Source: Bacteroidales bacterium
Lineage (GTDB): Bacteria > Bacteroidota > Bacteroidia > Bacteroidales > Marinilabiliaceae
Direction of reading: 5' to 3'
Assembly: GCA_003249255.1 (NCBI GenBank)
Contig: QKJP01000048.1
Span: forward strand, 248,001 to 312,000
DNA length: 64,000 nucleotides
The notes below the pieces were generated by a model, which made no database searches, was not told the origin of the DNA, and saw nothing but the letters and a program-made list of their open reading frames with translations. A program made the translations under genes and the position numbers. Shown one piece after another: positions 60,650-64,000 of the stretch; the first letter of the stretch is position 1; the number at the start of each line of letters is the position of its first letter.

Positions 60650-62107
60650 TTAGCAAGGAATTTCCAGAAAAAACTCAACGCCATCCTTCCGATTGGAATA
60701 ATATAAATCCCCGCCGTGTTCATGCGCTAAATTATAGGAGGTCGACAATCCTAAACCAGTCCCATCAACAGGACCTTTAGTCGTATAAAAGGGCTCAAAA
60801 ATACGTTCCCCAACATCTCCTGAAATCTTTCGTCCGGTATTAAATACACTCAATACCGCCATGGTTTCTTTCCCAAATGTTTTTGCAAAGGTAGAGATAA
60901 TGATGCGCTTAGTTCCTTTGTTATAACATCTGACTTCGTACAAGGCATTATCAATCAAATTCAGCACGATTTGATGAATTTTATCCGCATAAATATGAAC
61001 TATTTTATCCAACTGATAATTCTTAACGACATCAATCTCAGGATCTATTTTTTGCTGAATAAACAAGAGTGTACTATCCACAATTTGGTTTAACGAGAAA
61101 TCTTGCTTCACAGGTTCTCCACGATACGAAAAAGTCATTAATGAGTGTATGATAAAGGATGCTCTGTCAATCCCCTTATTGATGATATCCTGCCCTGCTT
61201 TTACATTTTCCAAACAAACATGATAGTTAGATGGATCTTCAACAAAATCATCGACGGCATTCTTAATTAACAAAGAACCGGCATTAACACAATTTAACGG
61301 TGTATTTATTTCATGGGTAACTCCAGCTATTAAAACCCCTAGTGTTGCCATTTTTTCAGAATGAACCAACTTCAATTGAGCATCTTTCAACTGCGCGTTA
61401 ATCGATTTTAGATCTTCAACATGCAAATCCAAATCACTATTCTTCTTAACCAATTCTTGATTGATCTTCTTTAAGGAGGCTTCAAACCGATTATTTATAT
61501 CCTTTATGTAATAAAGAACTAAATTTATAAACCAAAAAGAACTAACCTTTGCACTGATGATAAACATATAGGCATCCTGATATAACGAAGCCGTAACAGT
61601 TTCATTGGGACTAAAAAAAAACATGACATAATCTATCCCAATAAACAATACAAAATAATAGAGCATGGCTCCCCAATAAGACAACGATTGCTCCTTTGAA
61701 CTCAACAACAACTGAGGAATTAAAGACAAGGCAACTATTGTTAAGCCATAATAAAAGAAAGCTTCTTCTTCAATAAAGCCAACCATCGTAGGAAATAAAA
61801 TTATGACCAATGGGGGCATGATGATGAGCAAAGCCTTTGAAAGATCGAAGTATTTATAATGTGACAAGATCAAATTACCAATACAGATTCCCATTAATAA
61901 CAGTAAGCGAATGGAACCGGTAGTCATTTCTGTCCCATAAATAGCTCTGAAAACAAATAAATATAAGGATAATAGCGCCATGCCAACAATCAGAACAAAA
62001 TTAATCCGATTGCTCAAAACGACTCTTCTCATATAGGTGCTTTCAGAATAATCTGAAACCCCTAAAAGAGAAACATATTCCCAAATTTTATTTATTCCTT
62101 CTCGCAT
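60650..62107 (-). CDS. Membrane sensor histidine kinase
   Basis: A 485-residue kinase. The first 200 residues form about six TM helices of a 7TM-like sensor, with no large periplasmic domain. A coiled coil (about 205-250) leads to the dimerisation helix with the phospho-acceptor His265 in AGVTHEINTPLN. The ATPase domain has the N-box LNLIDNALYEV, then IFEPFYTTKG and GTGLGLSTSYNLAHEHGG. This group (HisKA with HEINTPL) often regulates through diffusible response regulators; none is encoded here, so it is an orphan. Start ATG 62107, 12 bases from a TAnnTTTG box. Confidence 0.9.
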   Translation of the reverse strand: MREGINKIWEYVSLLGVSDYSESTYMRRVVLSNRINFVLIVGMALLSLYLFVFRAIYGTEMTTGSIRLLLLMGICIGNLILSHYKYFDLSKALLIIMPPLVIILFPTMVGFIEEEAFFYYGLTIVALSLIPQLLLSSKEQSLSYWGAMLYYFVLFIGIDYVMFFFSPNETVTASLYQDAYMFIISAKVSSFWFINLVLYYIKDINNRFEASLKKINQELVKKNSDLDLHVEDLKSINAQLKDAQLKLVHSEKMATLGVLIAGVTHEINTPLNCVNAGSLLIKNAVDDFVEDPSNYHVCLENVKAGQDIINKGIDRASFIIHSLMTFSYRGEPVKQDFSLNQIVDSTLLFIQQKIDPEIDVVKNYQLDKIVHIYADKIHQIVLNLIDNALYEVRCYNKGTKRIIISTFAKTFGKETMAVLSVFNTGRKISGDVGERIFEPFYTTKGPVDGTGLGLSTSYNLAHEHGGDLYYSNRKDGVEFFLEIPC

Positions 62108-62119
62108 TTTTATTTATGC

Positions 62120-62127
62120 CAAATTTA
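62120..62127 (-). promoter_or_regulatory. Candidate -7 box (TAAATTTG) of the histidine kinase gene
   Basis: Minus-strand TAAATTTG-GC is an exact TAnnTTTG match, 12 bases before the ATG; no clear -33 partner. Confidence 0.4.
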
Positions 62128-62300
62128 CACTTGTCAGATTGTACATCTAAAACAACACATTATAGATCACAGTCCCTTATTACTGGGTGAATCCAGTTAT
62201 TGTTTCATTAAATTGATTAAGAAAATGTAAAACCAAATGCGCTACTTTAACGTTTTGATACTAATAAAAATCATTTATCACTCAATATTAATTACTCCCA

Positions 62301-62741
62301 ATGAAAAAACAAGACTTAATCAACAAAGAAGAAATATCTAAATTAGTTCATGCATTTTATAAAAAAGTGAGAAAAGATACGCTTTTAGCTCCTTTTTTCA
62401 ACACCATGATTCCTTCTGAAGAAGCCTGGGAAAAGCACCTTGAACTTTTAGTGAAATTTTGGGACTTAAACCTATTAGGAAATCCAGGCTTTGATGGCAA
62501 TCCCGGAGAAGCTCATCACCACACAGACAAACAGTTTAAGAACACCATCACGACTGATCATTTTGACCAATGGACTAGCCTTTGGTCCGAAACAATTGAC
62601 GAGCTTTTTGAAGGACCAATGGCCGAAAAAGCTAAAAATAAAGCTAAAAACATGGCTAAAGGAATGTATAAGAAAATTATTGATCGCCGACCAGGGGGCT
62701 TTACTTTGCCGGGAGATATATCCGGTTTGTCGTTCGGTTAA
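62301..62741 (+). CDS. Group III truncated hemoglobin
   Basis: A 146-residue 2-on-2 globin. The helix pattern fits group III: an early B-helix region HAFYKKVRKDTLLAPFFN, an E-helix WEKHLELLVKFWDLNLLG, the proximal-histidine region with EAHHHTDKQFKNTITTDHF, the G/H part FDQWTSLWSETIDELFEG, and a Lys/Ala-rich H-helix (AKNKAKNMAKGMYKK). Such globins bind oxygen or nitric oxide; a role in nitrosative or oxygen stress is inferred. The short C-terminal tail (GFTLPGDISGLSFG) is unlike the core. Monocistronic, about 265 bases before sufB. Confidence 0.9.
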   Translation: MKKQDLINKEEISKLVHAFYKKVRKDTLLAPFFNTMIPSEEAWEKHLELLVKFWDLNLLGNPGFDGNPGEAHHHTDKQFKNTITTDHFDQWTSLWSETIDELFEGPMAEKAKNKAKNMAKGMYKKIIDRRPGGFTLPGDISGLSFG

Positions 62742-63005
62742 TTACCAACCCACCATACAATATCAAATATGTAATAAAGTCAATTAAGATTTTTTAAGGA
62801 ATAGCTACTCCCCTCGCTAATTAAGCCTTTAAAATACTTAAATGGTCTTTATATGTTTTATAATACCCATTTAATGGGATTAAAAAGATAAATTGTTTAC
62901 TATTTTTACACCCGTTAACCCCTATATCCTACCTAATATCATACTCATATTATGCCTGAACCAATGGCATAATTCGTTGTTAGATAGAAAAGATTAATAT
63001 ATCGT
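62742..63005. other. Non-coding region before sufB
   Basis: 264 AT-rich bases. A small palindrome CCATTTAATGG lies at 62868-62878. No TAnnTTTG box, terminator or riboswitch identified. Confidence 0.4.
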
Positions 63006-64000
63006 ATGGCAGAAGATCAAAATAAAATATTAGACGAAGTAACCGGCGGTGAATACAAATATGGTTTTCACACCGATATAGACACAGAGACAATCCCCAA
63101 AGGATTGAGTGAGGACGTAGTACGAATTATTTCTGCTAAAAAAGAAGAGCCGGAGTGGATGTTAGCGTTCAGGTTAAAAGCATTTGAACACTGGTTGAGC
63201 ATGAAACAACCGAATTGGGCGCATTTAAATATTCCCGAAATCGATTTTCAGGACGTTATTTATTATGCTGCACCTAAAAAGAAGCCGGAGTTAGAAAGTT
63301 TGGATGAAGTTGACCCTGAGTTATTAGCCACTTTCGAAAAGCTGGGCATTCCTTTAAACGAGCAAAAAGCTTTAGCAGGCGTTGCCGTAGATGCTGTAAT
63401 AGATAGTGTTTCGGTAAAAACAACTTACAAAGAAACATTGGCTGAAAAAGGCATCATCTTCTGTTCCATCAGCGAAGCTATTAAAGAATATCCCGACCTC
63501 ATTAAGAAATATTTAGGATCGGTAGTACCGCACACCGATAACTTCTTTGCAGCACTAAACGCAGCCGTATTTAGTGACGGATCGTTTGTGTACATCCCTA
63601 AAGGCGTTCGTTGTCCGATGGAACTTTCAACTTACTTCCGTATCAATGCCATGAACACAGGACAGTTCGAGAGAACACTGATTGTGGCTGATGATGATAG
63701 TTACGTAAGTTACCTCGAAGGATGTACAGCACCCATGCGCGATGAGAACCAGCTTCACGCTGCCATTGTAGAGATTGTAACCATGGAACGAGCAGAGGTT
63801 AAATACTCAACCGTTCAAAACTGGTATCCCGGGGATAAGAATGGGATTGGAGGTATTTACAACTTCGTAACAAAACGTGCACTTTGTAAAGGTGATTACT
63901 CAAAAGTAATGTGGACGCAGGTAGAAACTGGTAGTGCCATCACCTGGAAATATCCTAGTTGCGTGTTGATGGGCAACCATTCGGTAGGCGAATTCTACTC
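63006..64000 (+). CDS. sufB: Fe-S cluster assembly scaffold SufB (N-terminal part, cut by window edge)
   Basis: About 331 codons from ATG 63006 run off the right end. SufB, with SufC and SufD, forms the scaffold complex that builds 4Fe-4S clusters in the cytoplasm. Family phrases: [108 protein letters not shown] and [20 protein letters not shown]. sufC and sufD are expected downstream, outside the window. The upstream gap shows no recognisable regulator site. Confidence 0.95.
   Translation, partial: MAEDQNKILDEVTGGEYKYGFHTDIDTETIPKGLSEDVVRIISAKKEEPEWMLAFRLKAFEHWLSMKQPNWAHLNIPEIDFQDVIYYAAPKKKPELESLDEVDPELLATFEKLGIPLNEQKALAGVAVDAVIDSVSVKTTYKETLAEKGIIFCSISEAIKEYPDLIKKYLGSVVPHTDNFFAALNAAVFSDGSFVYIPKGVRCPMELSTYFRINAMNTGQFERTLIVADDDSYVSYLEGCTAPMRDENQLHAAIVEIVTMERAEVKYSTVQNWYPGDKNGIGGIYNFVTKRALCKGDYSKVMWTQVETGSAITWKYPSCVLMGNHSVGEFY

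Noticed and set aside
1-64000. tRNA/rRNA genes, insertion sequences, integrases or prophage genes
   Set aside because: No transposase, recombinase, phage structural motif or tRNA-like cloverleaf was recognised by reading both strands.

Overview
The window is chromosomal DNA from a low-GC member of the Bacteroidota, probably a free-living or marine relative of the Bacteroidales/Marinilabiliales (the rank below phylum is an inference). The evidence is a type IX secretion (T9SS) cargo with a gliding-motility-type C-terminus next to a PorP/SprF protein, a TonB receptor/DUF4249 pair, ECF sigma/FecR genes, many CarboxypepD_reg-like domains, an ExbB-X-ExbD-ExbD cluster, and promoters of the Bacteroidota type (TAnnTTTG). 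I saw no tRNA, rRNA, CRISPR array, insertion sequence or prophage.

Layout. 1-3.7 kb: the start of a secreted adhesin-like gene that runs off the left edge, dprA, and two small envelope genes. 3.8-6.3 kb: aroB and aroA (shikimate pathway). 6.7-7.4 kb: a small heat-shock protein gene behind a candidate sigma-54 promoter. 7.5-15 kb: a 2132-residue PKD-repeat T9SS cargo with its PorP/SprF partner. 15.2-20.3 kb: a MATE exporter, superoxide dismutase, a nitroreductase-like protein, a secreted regulatory-domain protein and GTP cyclohydrolase I. 20.4-23.7 kb: a TonB receptor and DUF4249 lipoprotein. 24.5-29.3 kb: a divergent locus with a vWA protein, its truncated neighbour, an ECF sigma factor, a membrane protein joining a CarboxypepD-like domain to a TonB-C-like domain, and a lipoprotein. 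29.4-39 kb: small envelope proteins of unknown function, including a stand-alone GldM C-terminal-like domain, a frameshifted gene and a DUF2339 membrane giant.

39.4-43.1 kb: a UroD-family methyltransferase, a GntR-type regulator, a short 2[4Fe-4S] ferredoxin and mazEF. 43.2-46.2 kb: a receiver/PEP-synthase-like fusion. 46.8-50.9 kb: a lipoprotein with 111-residue tandem repeats, then an ECF sigma/FecR operon whose third gene fuses an STN domain to a beta-barrel instead of encoding a TonB receptor. 51-54.1 kb: a porin-like protein and a proton-channel cluster. 54.2-64 kb: asparaginase, TatD, glutamate dehydrogenase, a FAD/Fe-S dehydrogenase, a histidine kinase, a truncated hemoglobin and the start of sufB.

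Two themes stand out. First, the CarboxypepD/STN/TonB-C modules of TonB signalling recur in non-receptor settings beside ECF sigma factors (24.5-29.3 kb and 48.4-50.9 kb). The first of these loci is the best candidate here for an undescribed system: two paralogous genes share a conserved two-block promoter with the spacing of an ECF promoter. Second, the intergenic spaces hold several families of short, degenerate dispersed repeats. One pair forms the 3' end of a coding sequence and another sits just before start codons. All functional calls rest on reading motifs by eye, without database searches.
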